A stretch of DNA of 64,000 nt from Tenrec ecaudatus (Eukaryota > Chordata > Mammalia > Afrosoricida > Tenrecidae), in contig NC_134547.1 of assembly GCF_050624435.1 (NCBI RefSeq), positions 33,133,419 to 33,197,418 of the forward strand, given 5' to 3'. A program made the translations under genes and the position numbers. Shown here piece after piece: positions 22,286 through 31,990 of the stretch. Below the pieces are notes generated by a model, which was given only the letters and a program-made list of their open reading frames with translations, was not told the DNA's origin and ran no database searches. Position 1 is the stretch's first letter. Each line of letters opens with the position of its first letter.

Positions 22286-22496
22286 GATTCACTCATCAAC
22301 TCATTGCCATTGAGTTGATGTCAATTCACAGTGATCCTATAGGACAGGACAAAGCTGCTCCTGTGGGTTTCTGAGACTGTAACTCTTTACAGGAATAGAA
22401 AACCCCACCTGTGCCCCACAGAATGGCTGGTGGTTTCAAGCTGCTGACCTTGTGCTTAGCAGTGCAACGTGTAATCACTACCCCACCAGGGCTCTC
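22286..22496 (-). mobile_element. AfroSINE
   Basis: Good copy: CATTGCCATTGAGTTGATGT, CAGTGATCCTATAGGACAGG, GGCTGGTGGTTTCAAGCTGC, ending CACTACCCCACCAGGGCTC. Confidence 0.93.
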
Positions 22497-23559
22497 ACTT
22501 CAGATGTAAGACTTAACTTCTGCCACACAGTTTTCCAACTTAAGTCATCATTTCCCATGGACTCTAAGGATTAAAGATGAGACTTGTAGAAATAGCTTTT
22601 ATTCTTCTGATAACATCAAATGGCTCAGAAAGAGTGGCAGTGAATGCTGAGTCACACTGGGATGAGCATGGCCACGGTGGCTGCAGACCAGTGGCTGTGA
22701 GTGTAGATTGGCCAAGGCTGTGGGGATCCGGAATCAAAGCAATTCTTTCGTTAGCCTAATTCCAGCACCTGAACAGTTGCTGTCTGAAATGGCAATTTCT
22801 AAAGTAGAGCTGAGTCTAACCCCCTTTCTTCTTTTTCCTTCCCCCCCCCTCACCCCATGATTATTTCAGAAATGAGAGCCAAGAGGCCAAATCAGCTCTT
22901 AGAAAATTGCAATCAAGAGCAGAGATCTTCAGCCACTTCAGAAAGTGGCAGCATTGCCCGGGAAATGTGAGGGTCATTCATTAACATCTGCAGAAAAACA
23001 TTCTTGAGCAAAGACAGAAAAAAACTGCTGTCAGAGAAGGGGCACCAGATCAAGAAGCCCCAACGATACCACTGGCAAGGGCAGGCTGCTTCGAGGGTCT
23101 TCCTCCTCAGAGACGGCAGAGCTTAGCCGCTGCCTAGAATGCTACTCAGCCTCTGGGCAAGCCCATGTGCAACAACAGAACAAAACGTTTCCTGTTCCTG
23201 CCCTGTCTCCCCCGTGGAGATCACTGTGCATTCTGACTGCCTTCCAAAGCAGGGGACTCATCTTCCAGCACTGTATTGGACACTCTGCTGTTGGGATTCA
23301 CACAGCTGTTCTTGGTTAATTAAAAAAAAAAACCACTAGATGGCCAGGTCTTTCTTCCTAGTCCTTCTTACTCTGGCAGCACTCTTGAAACCTGATCACC
23401 ATGGCTGTGACCCTGCTGTTATCTGAAATGCCAGGGCTTAGCTTCCAGCATCACAGCAACAAGCAAACACTACAGTTTGACAAACAGACAGGCGGGCATT
23501 GGGTCCAGAAGAGCTCTGCTGAATTTGCTGAAGCTTGTGGGGGAATCATCTCACTGAGG
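22497..23559. other. Mostly unannotated; possible conserved block
   Basis: No gene. A short repeat-poor stretch at about 22860-23010 (GAAAATTGCAATCAAGAGCA) has conserved-element-like texture; evidence weak. Confidence 0.35.
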
Positions 23560-23700
23560 AGAACTGGTCCTGTGACTTTCCTAGCCTGTACCTGTTGACA
23601 GCAGTAGAAAGCCCCATCTATCTCCTGGAGAGGCTGCCGGTTTTGAACTTTGATCCTTAAGGACCGCAGCCCAACACATAATCACTATGCCATCCACTCA
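23560..23700 (-). mobile_element. AfroSINE fragment
   Basis: CAGTAGAAAGCCCCATCTAT, GGCTGCCGGTTTTGAACTTT and CATAATCACTATGCCATCC (head reversed). Confidence 0.75.
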
Positions 23701-23736
23701 CTGACAGTGAATTTTTGTGTTTTGTGGGAGGAAACA

Positions 23737-23835
23737 GTGGCTTCGGAATCTGATAACCTGGGTTCAAATCCCAGCTTTTCTATCTTGCAAGCTAAGGGCA
23801 AGCTCCTTAGTTTGCCTATGACTCCGGATGTCAAC
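23737..23835 (+). mobile_element. MIR SINE
   Basis: Ancient mammalian-wide SINE: GTGGCTTCGGAATCTGATAA, CCTGGGTTCAAATCCCAGCT, GGGCAAGCTCCTTAG. Confidence 0.85.
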
Positions 23836-24615
23836 TGCAGCCGCAGGGACTATTGTTAATGCTCAAAATAGTCATCTCTACAGAACACAGCAGTGGCCCC
23901 ATCAGTGTTGGTGCTGGGAGCAGACACTTTTGATGCCCAAGGCCTGCAGCTGAAGTGCTCCAGTGGCTGCACCAATTTACCTGAGAGCTTCTTCTAAAGC
24001 TTCAGAAAGTGCCTGCTTCCACCCACATGGACTGCATCAGGGACACTTGGGACAGCTGGAGTATAAATACCCCAGCTCCCTTGCCCCTCTGGTAGGATAA
24101 CTCTGAGATGGGTGTTTCAGATGCTCTCCCAGAATTCCCCAAAGGATAGAGCATCAGCTGCCCATAGCTGTAACTTGCTTGTAATGCTCCCCTTTTGGCG
24201 ACCTTACCTTATATGTCTCGCACTCTATCCTTTACCAATGTTTGTCTTCACCTCCCCAGGACATTACCTACATCAAAGTCCTTGTCTGAGCCTGGGACTG
24301 CGGGGCCTGAGGCTAAAACATTTTCCTCCCCCTGGGTCATATCTCTTCCCTTCTAGCTATTGGGTTGCCAAACACCCCCCCCCCCCGCCCCCTCAACTTT
24401 CCCGCTAAACCAAGTACAACGTGCCTGTCCCCTGGAAAAGCGGTTGGAGCGCCCAGAGGCTGAGTCCAGCAGTCGCTGCTCAGGCGGACACAAATCACCT
24501 AACTGCTTCTGCTCATGACTCTTTGGCCCCACTCAACCCCACAGGGCATTGGAGACACTGGGAGAAAGCTCACCCTTTTATGTGGAAGACCCAGGTTCCA
24601 TCCTGGCCTAGGTAC
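23836..24615. other. No assigned feature; possible old LTR promoter
   Basis: Contains TATA-like GAGTATAAATACCCC at about 24059-24073 and a poly-C run near 24366-24380. The layout recalls an old LTR but no ends are visible. Confidence 0.3.
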
Positions 24616-25165
24616 TGTTAGGAATCAGTCAGCAGCCAGGCAGGTCCATCTTCAGCAAACAGTGCAGTAGCAGCCAGGCAGGTCCATCTTCAGCAAACAG
24701 CGCAGTCAGGTAGTTACTAAGTAACCAGGGCACCGATTGATAACCAATAAGACAATCACTAGCGCTCAGGCCCCTGGGGCATGGAAGGTGGGAGGGGGGC
24801 AACTCTTAGGTGACTCTCCGGAAGACAAGGCTTGTGAACTAGGGGATAAAATGCTTTTGGAGGAGGTGAGACGGCGCCCCATTTTTTGCCCAACCTGTAT
24901 CCAGGTTGCGTGCCCGATTTTGCAAAATCGAGCACTAAAGGCCTCTCTCTCTTGCTAAAGCGAGTAGAGATTGGATTTCTTGAGCATTCCTTTGTCGGGT
25001 GAAATCCCGTGAAAGCCTACTGGTAAACTCCTATGGGATAGGGCAGCCCGCCCCAGTTCTCTCGGGATAGACCCTTCGGGGTCCGGCCCAGGTCAGGGGT
25101 TATACTGATCTGCCAGTTACCAAGAGGAACCAATATGGGGCTGGGTTTCCACAGCGTTTCTCACA
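24616..25165 (+). mobile_element. Solo ERV LTR with duplicated U3 block
   Basis: 550 bp, TGTTAGG...TCTCACA ends with near-matching 5-bp flanks (GGTAC / GATAC). A 38-bp block (AGCAGCCAGGCAGGTCCATC...) is repeated in tandem at 24631-24668 and 24669-24706 with one mismatch, in the place where gammaretroviral LTRs carry enhancer repeats. ATAAAATGC is a TATA-like element near 24847. No internal viral sequence adjoins. Confidence 0.88.
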
Positions 25166-25681
25166 GATACCGTTTGCACAGCTGCCGCCTGCGTGTCCGT
25201 GAGGCTTGCTTGTGGCTAGATGGTACTCCGGTTCAGCGGAGCTGGCCGAATGGTTGGATGAGGCAGAAAAGGCCTGGTGGTCTGAAGTTCGGCTAATGCA
25301 ATGCCATGGCTCTCATCTGCCCTGATCATGGGGTGAGCACATGACTGCGTACCATTTTGTCCATTTGTCCACGGGCTACCCTGAGTTGGGGTGCAGACCC
25401 ACCCAGGGGCCAGGCTCTCCAATCTTCGCCTTCCAGAGGTAAGGAGAGGCAGGGCTGAGGGCGCACCGCAGGAATGATTTCCACACTTGTCTTATTGGCC
25501 AGGATTGGGTCACGTGTTCCCGGCAGGGGGCAGGATGGACAGGCAGCGGGTGGTGGCACGAGAGCCTGAGAAAGTGAGAGCATTTCCATTGTATTGAGGT
25601 GGTGGCTCCAGGGTGCTGGTGATACGTGTGAGTGCATGTCGGGGTGGGAGTGGCTTTGGGAGGGCATTCCTTAGTGTAGGT
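25166..25681. other. No recognisable gene or repeat
   Basis: Unique-looking sequence. Confidence 0.5.
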
Positions 25682-26147
25682 CAGTGGTTCTCAACCTTCT
25701 TAATGGCACAACATGCTGGTCCTCATGCTGTGGTGACCCCCAACCATACAATTATTTTCGTTGCTACTTCATCACTGCCATTTTGCTACTGTTAGGGATC
25801 ATAATGTAAATATCTGATATGCAGGATGTATTTTCATTGTTACAAATTGAACATGACGAAAGCATAGTGATTCATCACAAAAACACTATGTAACTATATA
25901 CTGTGAAATACTTATTTCTAATTACAAATCAATGAAATTTTGTCTGGAAGCATGGTGCAGCATGGGTAACAGTCTTCATTGTGGGCACTCATATGTGGGT
26001 GTATCTGAATGTGGGTGAACCTGCCTGGAGATGGTCTCAGTTCCTAAAACCATCGCAAATATGTGTTTTCCAATGGTCTTAGGCGACCCCTGTGAAAGGG
26101 TTGTTTGACCCCCAAAGGGGTCGAGACCCACAGGTTGAGAACCGCTG
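25682..26147. mobile_element. SPIN (Space Invader) hAT non-autonomous element
   Basis: 466 bp with terminal inverted repeats CAGTGGTTCTCAACC and GGTTGAGAACCGCTG. The interior matches SPIN: ATTATTTTCGTTGCTACTTC, GTAAATATCTGATATGCAGG, ATGTATTTTCATTGTTAC, CGACCCCTGTGAAAGGG. Flanking octamers GTGTAGGT / GTCTATGT agree at 6 of 8, the size of a hAT target duplication. No transposase frame. Confidence 0.95.
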
Positions 26148-26984
26148 GTCTATGTGACACTTTGCGCTTAACAGTAGACTAAGTTTCCTACCAGGCCCAG
26201 CTTCCTCCCAAAGTCGGTGTGGCTGGCGGAAGTGGCCCCCCAGGTAGTTCCCGAGGGTCCTGGGGGCTCCCAGGGGCCCGAGGAGCAGCAGCAGCTGCCT
26301 GTGTGTCACGCTTTGCTCATTAACACAAGCTAGTGCTGTGAGCTCTGGGCCTGTGTCTACCAGGGCATGGACGCGACCTCATTCCATCTTGGGAGCGGAG
26401 AGTCCCAAAGTGGTGGGGTGCGGCATGATCAGAGGATGCAAGAGCAGACACCCACACTTTGTCCTGGATTATTAGCTAGTGCACAGAAGCTTTTAGCTGC
26501 CAGAGGGGCGCTGAGACATTTGTTTTTCTGAAAACAGGATGGGAGGACAGCTTAGTTTGGGCACTGCTGCTTCGGGCTCTGGCGCTGGAACCTGCAGGCT
26601 GCGGAGAGGGGAGATGCAGGCGAGCCAGGCGGTTGGGTAGGTGTTCTGGGCTCGCCCCGCCTCCCTCTGCTGGGCACAATTTCGTGAGGCTCCCCTGCAG
26701 CATTCGCTCTGCCCTGTGTGGTGCAGGTCGGGCCCAAATTCCCCCGTGTCTAGAAACCAGCGCCCTGGACTCCGTTCTGATCCATGGCCACCCCAGGGTG
26801 TGCTCCGAGGGGTTCGGGTTTCCAGGACAGCTGCTCCAGAAGATGGGGGGGCCTTGCTTCCAAGGTGCCTCTGAGTGGCTGCACGCGGCGGACTTCCCCG
26901 TTCACATCAGCGGAGACAACAGAGGAATGAAGGTTGCCCTGCGCGTGAGCTTCGCGGTGGAAATTGCGGATCACTGTGAACCAA
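26148..26984. other. No recognisable gene or repeat
   Basis: GC-rich; the 132-aa plus frame at 26633-27031 lacks a recognisable domain and overlaps a SINE. Confidence 0.5.
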
Positions 26985-27205
26985 CCCCAGGGGTTGAAAC
27001 AAGTCGATGCGGACGCACAGCAACCCCCTAGGGCAGGACAGCACAGCCCCCTGGCATTTCTGAGACTGTAACATTTTTAGGAGTTACACCTGAGGAGCCT
27101 TTCACCTGAGGAGCCTTTCACCTGAGGAGCCTTGGCTGGTGGTTTCAAACTGTGGACCTTGTGGTTAGTAGCCTACTAAGTAATCACTAGGCCAACAGAG
27201 TCCAT
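26985..27205 (-). mobile_element. AfroSINE with internal tandem triplication
   Basis: CCCTAGGGCAGGACAGCAC, TTTCTGAGACTGTAAC and GGCTGGTGGTTTCAAACTGT mark the SINE. The 16-mer ACCTGAGGAGCCTTTC is repeated at 27088, 27104 and, partly, 27120. Confidence 0.88.
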
Positions 27206-28185
27206 TAACAGAGCAGCTGGCTGAAAGGGGTAGCGTTCTGGGGAGTGGGGAGGGGGGCGTCAAGGGCAAGCCATAGAGGCACTAGGCAAGACGCCTGACC
27301 TTACTCTGCCCTGGGAGCTGACCACCCGCTGGGTGTTCTACAGGGAGTTAGGATTCAGGGAGTCAGGACTCTGGCGCATTTCTTTGTGTCGACTCTCACC
27401 TTGAGGCCAGGCAGACAGACAGAGGAACACCGTGGGGTACAGGGCTGGGGTGGAGGGGCCTTGTGGCCACACTCAGCAGGGAGATTGCGCTGGGCGGCAT
27501 TCTGTACTTCAAGATGCTGCACTCCCAGATGGGAACTCCCTTGCCCTAGGCTGGGCAGCCTGCGTGCGTCTGCGCTGGGATCGGAACCTAGACTTTTCTA
27601 CCACTGATTTTCCAAAGGCAACTTCCAGGGGCCTAATCCCCAAGGAAGGGAAGCCCACTATGTAAAAAGTCGGGCTTGTCCAACGTGCGCCTCCAGCTAG
27701 GCACGCCTCCAGCTCTTCTAGTGACCTTGGGAGGGGTTGGGAGTGGGGGGCAGCGTGGGGCCCAAGGCCAGTCAGGGCCATGGCAGGTTGTGGAGAGGGA
27801 GGCAAGTTAAGGGGGCCCAGGAAGACCTCTGGGTAAGATTCAGCTTGCCCCCAGGCGGGCAGAGCCCATGGAGCGCATTCTGGGCAAAGTTCTGCCTGCG
27901 ACGGACCCAGCCCCGGCTGGGGGCCAAGGATGGTGACCACTCACGCCCTCCTGCCCAGGTCCTGCGAGGGCAAGTCCCCCTGGGTTGTCCCCCTGGCCAG
28001 GATCCTGGCAGAGGCTGGGCTGGAGGGCCGGCGGACCACGCAGACTTTGGGGGATTCTCTCCAGGGCAGTGTGGGGACTCCTTCGTGGTTGCTCCTTCAG
28101 GAAGGCCTAGGACATGTGACCTGCTTCCTGAAAGGGCCTCTCCCATCTGACTTGGGACTGGAGCCGCCATCCGCTGCTTCAGGGG
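27206..28185. other. GC-rich stretch without recognisable gene
   Basis: Several frames up to 143 aa on both strands, mutually overlapping, without domain resemblance. Confidence 0.5.
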
Positions 28186-28420
28186 CCGTTAACCGGAGGT
28201 CTTCATAAATAATGTTTACGGCCCGGCTTACCTTCCCCTCTCGCAGTCGGAGCTTGGCTGCCGCCCTAAAAGGGCCCAGGCGGCTGTCAGCGCCTCCACG
28301 GAGAAACATAAGCTCGGTGAGCGACCGTGACTATCACTTACACTAATTAGGCAGCTAGATAATAGGGCGTTCAATAGTTATTGCAGTCTTTAACTTCTGC
28401 CGGGAGCCAGAAGCTGGGGA
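28186..28420. promoter_or_regulatory. Candidate conserved noncoding element
   Basis: Repeat-free block combining CpG-containing and AT-rich motifs: TTCATAAATAATGTTTACGG, CCGCCCTAAAAGGGCCCAGG, CACTAATTAGGCAGC, TAGTTATTGCAGTC. Non-coding in all frames. Confidence 0.4.
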
Positions 28421-28955
28421 GGGGGATGGGCGGGGAAGGGGGGCTTGCATCTTATGAAGAACAGGCCTGCCCTGACCCTGGAGGACTTTTTTTGGGGGGG
28501 GGGGCACTACTGTGAGGGCCTCCCATCCGCACCACCGCCCGCTCCCTCTCTTTGCAAAGGGGCACCATTTACTGGATGCAGATGACTGTCCCCAGTCCAC
28601 CCATCCCCACCCGCCCTCCAAGGTGCGTGGTGATGCCATCGCAGTGCTGGGTCTCTCCTACCATGGCTCCATGGCTCCACCTGGGGAGGGCCACCCACAG
28701 TGCTCGTGCTCAGGTGCAGGCAGGCCCAACGCCTGCGTGAGATGCAGGGGGACGCCTCACAGGGCAGGCTGCCTGCCGGTGTGGGAGGGCCCAATGGCTG
28801 GTCACCCTCAGCACGTGGCCCTGGACAGGTGCTCCGTGAGGCAGGGAGAGCCACTGGCCAGAGACATGGCCGGCGCAGACAGCGATTGTGCATCATGACA
28901 GCCAAGCACTGGGTTCACGCTTTCTTTTTGGCTAAAAAATAAGTGTCTGCCGAAG
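28421..28955. other. No recognisable gene or repeat
   Basis: GC-rich with a poly-G run near 28492-28504; overlapping frames on both strands are composition-driven. Confidence 0.5.
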
Positions 28956-29150
28956 ACCTTAGCAGTTGGTTACATACTGGGCTGTGATCTGAAAGGTCAG
29001 CAGTTCCAAACCCAACCCCCCAGCTGCTCCTCTGGAGAAAAACAGGGCTTTCTACTCCTATAAATACAGTCTCAGAAACTCATGGGGGCAGTTCTACCCA
29101 GTCCTGTAGGTCACTATGAGGTGGCAGGGAGGGAGCTTGGTTTTCCGTGA
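28956..29150 (+). mobile_element. AfroSINE
   Basis: CAGTTGGTTACATACTGGGC, GGTCAGCAGTTCCAAACCC, CAGTCTCAGAAACTCATGGG, CAGTCCTGTAGGTCACTATG. Confidence 0.88.
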
Positions 29151-29439
29151 CACTGGGGTTACCATGGCTACAACAGAGCCCAAGACAGAGTCTTGGCCAT
29201 CCTGGTGCTTTGGCTCCACTGAAAGGCTGGCGATAGAGCAGAGGCCACAGCGGGATGAAGCCATTGGCCCCACGGGGTGCTCACCTGGCTGAATGTGGGA
29301 AATCAAACACTAGGCCTTTCTTGGCAGCCTGTCTCAATCTGGATGCTCCACTGAAACCTGTTCAGTCACTGTGAAGTCCCCAGTGGGCAGCTGTACTCGA
29401 GGTTTAGTAGTAGTAGGCCAGGAATCGAATCCAGGTCTC

Positions 29440-29964
29440 GTGAATTGATAAATGCTACAGAAAAGACAAGGTGAGGGGCCCATGGGTGGGTGAGTGAGCT
29501 AAGATCTAGGATGGGGGAGGCGGAGCTGACAGGGAGCATCAAAGCGGAGGACAGCTGGATGCAGAGGTGGCAGTGTTCTGAGGGAAGAAAGTTCCAAGCT
29601 GAAGAACAGCACGTGCAAAGGCACTGAGGCAGGAATAGAGGCACATGTGAGAGAGGCAGAGAAGGCATGAGGGCAAGACTATGGGGGTGTGGAGCAAGGC
29701 AGGGCCAGACCCGGGGCGGGGCCTCCATAGCTCCAGGAAAGCAGCTTTAATTCTACATGGCCTGGGAAGTTGTATGTGGGCTGTGAGCAGAGGAGCGACA
29801 TGAGGGCATCATGCTTCACAAGGTCACCTGGCCTATGTGGGGCTGAATGCCAGAGGCGGAGTGGCTGTGGTCCAGAGGCAGTGGCTGGCTGGAGGGTGGG
29901 GACAGGGGCAGTGGTGGAGGAGGTCGGTCGCAGATCTCCCAGGACTTACTGGGAGATTGACAGA
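29440..29964 (-). mobile_element. L2 LINE fragment, first part
   Basis: Antisense L2: GTGCAAAGGCACTGAGGCAG, GCCAGACCCGGGG, GAGCAGAGGAGCGACATGAG match the well-known L2 coding-strand complement. The element seems to resume after 30300. Confidence 0.7.
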
Positions 29965-30300
29965 AGAGGCGCCCTGGTGGGGTAGTTGTTACATGTTAGG
30001 CTGCTAACCACAAGGCCAGCAGCTCAAACACACCAGCTGCTCCAGAGAAACATGCAGGTTCTAGGCTGATAAAGCAGTGGTTCTCAGCCTGTGGGTCGTG
30101 ACCCCCTTGGGGGCCCAACCACCCTTTCACAGGGGTCACCCGATTCATAACAGTAGCAAAATTACCATTATGAAGTAGCAATGAAAATAATTCTATGGTG
30201 GGGGGGCGTGGCCACCAAAACATGAGGAACTGTGTGAAAGGGTCGTGGCATGAGGAAGGTTGAGAACCACTGTCGTAAACCCACAGACGGCAGTGAGTTT
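29965..30300 (+). mobile_element. AfroSINE interrupted by a SPIN element
   Basis: Head at 29965-30074 (GGCGCCCTGGTGGGGTAGTT, GGCTGCTAACCACAAGG) and tail at 30273-30300 (CCACAGACGGCAGTGAGTTT), separated by the SPIN copy. Confidence 0.88.
30075..30272. mobile_element. SPIN hAT element, internally deleted
   Basis: 198 bp with CAGTGGTTCTCAGCCTGTGG and GGTTGAGAACCACTG ends; interior CACCCTTTCACAGGGGTCAC and CATTATGAAGTAGCAATG match SPIN read from the opposite end to the 25682 copy. Lies inside an AfroSINE. Confidence 0.93.
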
Positions 30301-30960
30301 GAGTGTGTGTGAAAGCGGGAGAGGAATGCGGGGTGGTTTCTGAGAAACTGAGGGTGTGTGAGGGTTAGTGGAGGCGGCCCTGGTTCTGTGCGGCACATCA
30401 GTTGGCATGCCTATTAGGTATCCAGGGAGGAGTCACGTGGGCTGCTTTACCTGTTCTAAGACTCTGAGCACCTACTGCAGGGCAGATGGGGGTGGGGGCG
30501 GCGGGGATACTGTGACCAAGACAAAGGGGTTGTCCTGGAGACAATCTCCTTGAGGGGGCAGACAGAAAGCACAATTTCACATTTGGGTTCGGAGGTTAGG
30601 GGGACAACCAGGTTGGTGCCAGGCTTTTGGGATTCTTCAGTGCACTTGAAGTTAAGAGAAAGTGCCTTTGAGGGAATGTAGAGGACCAAGCCCAGGGGTG
30701 TGTTGTGCTTCAGACGCTCGACGAGGAGCGGATCCAACCAAGACACGGAAGCAGGTGAGGAGGAAAGCCGGGGCGAGATGGAATTGGGGTGTGCTCAACC
30801 CCACCAGAGGCTCGCAGGGTCATATGTGTTGGAGAGAGGTGACTTTAGAAGGATGTTCATCTGAGCAAGAGGTGGTTAGTAGGGAACCCTCTTCATTCCA
30901 CCCATATTCTTTCTCCCACCCTAACCAAGCCCCACCCCCGCCTGCTGTCCCATTCCACCT
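30301..30960 (-). mobile_element. Probable L2 LINE fragment, second part
   Basis: ATGCCTATTAGGTATCCAGG and AGGAGTCACGTGGGCTG resemble the L2 stretch expected downstream of the 29440-29964 part, in the same orientation. Confidence 0.5.
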
Positions 30961-31204
30961 CACATGACCTGGGCACCCATTTAGTAAGAGCCCAAGTGTA
31001 AGGCCCCATTCCCCACTCCTCACCAAGGAGCCGAGCAAAGGGATGGGGGGCTGGCAAACTCTCCAGAAGGGCTGGTCTCTGTGCCTGGGTGCTGCCCCTA
31101 TGGCTGGAGCGTGGGTCTTCTTGGTCTTAGCTGACCAGGTTGAATGCCTCGGGGACCCCAGCTGGCACACTGCCTCTGCGTAGGCCATCTTTGTGCTTGT
31201 CTAC

Positions 31205-31560
31205 TTAGCCACACATGTCCTTCACAGCTCAGGAAAAATTACCAAGAATGTTATTGACTCTAATTCTAATTTGTCTCGCGCTCTTGTTAATGATGTCTAT
31301 TTAAGACATCCATTAAAGGCCCATGAGGTTAATTAAATGGACAATTCCAATACAACTCTATTAGAACCCCCTCTATTAAATTAATATTATAGACATTTAA
31401 CAGATGTCTTAATTAGGCATTATAGCGAAGAAATGCAAACTAAATTAAAACAAAGCCATTGTCCAGAAAGAAAGCTTTTTATCATAATTTATGGCATTGG
31501 CGGACGTTCATGTTTACTCTTCAGACGCGGGTTGATCAATCCTGTGATGGTCTTTCTGTA
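31205..31560. promoter_or_regulatory. Candidate conserved noncoding element (AT-rich, homeodomain sites)
   Basis: Striking repeat-free AT-rich block with at least six TAATT/ATTAA cores: TTGACTCTAATTCTAATTTG, GAGGTTAATTAAATGGAC, TCTATTAAATTAATATTATA, GTCTTAATTAGGCATTATAG, plus TTTATCATAATTTATGGC. No coding frame. Sequence of this kind is typical of enhancers in developmental gene deserts; conservation untested. Confidence 0.45.
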
Positions 31561-31904
31561 CCTGGAGAATGCAGACGTGAGCATTCCCACGTGTAGTCAG
31601 TCAGGAGGCCAGAGCTGGGGAGACCTCAGCCAGCATGGCCCGTGCTCCTGTCAGTGAAGGTCCCAGAGTGGACCGCTGTAGGCCCCATCCTTAAAGGCCA
31701 AGTCAGAGGTCTGAGCTGCAGCTCAGGGACCCTAATGCTCATGATCCGGGAGCTCCAGGGACCCATTTTAGAAACCTGCCCCCTGTCCTGACTTGGTAGA
31801 TGGGGACAGTGGAGTCCTGAAAAACTTTTGGCCTGGATCAGCAGAATTCTACATCCTTTCCTGGGGGTGAGAGCTTCTCTTGCCCTGGCAATTTCCTGTA
31901 AGGA

Positions 31905-31990
31905 TTACATTGTGTCCTCCCAAAAAATATAACCTGGAATCCTAACCCCTAGCTCTGTGGCAGATATCTGATCTAAGGTAACCTAAAGCA
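31905..31990 (+). mobile_element. MaLR LTR fragment
   Basis: ATTGTGTCCTCCCAAAAAAT, then CTGGAATCCTAACCCCTAG, resembles the MST/MLT1 LTR interior. Confidence 0.5.

Noticed and set aside
23700..25165. A full-length endogenous retrovirus between LTR-like pieces
   Set aside because: No gag, pol or env-like frames were seen, and the two LTRs of this family are in opposite orientation.
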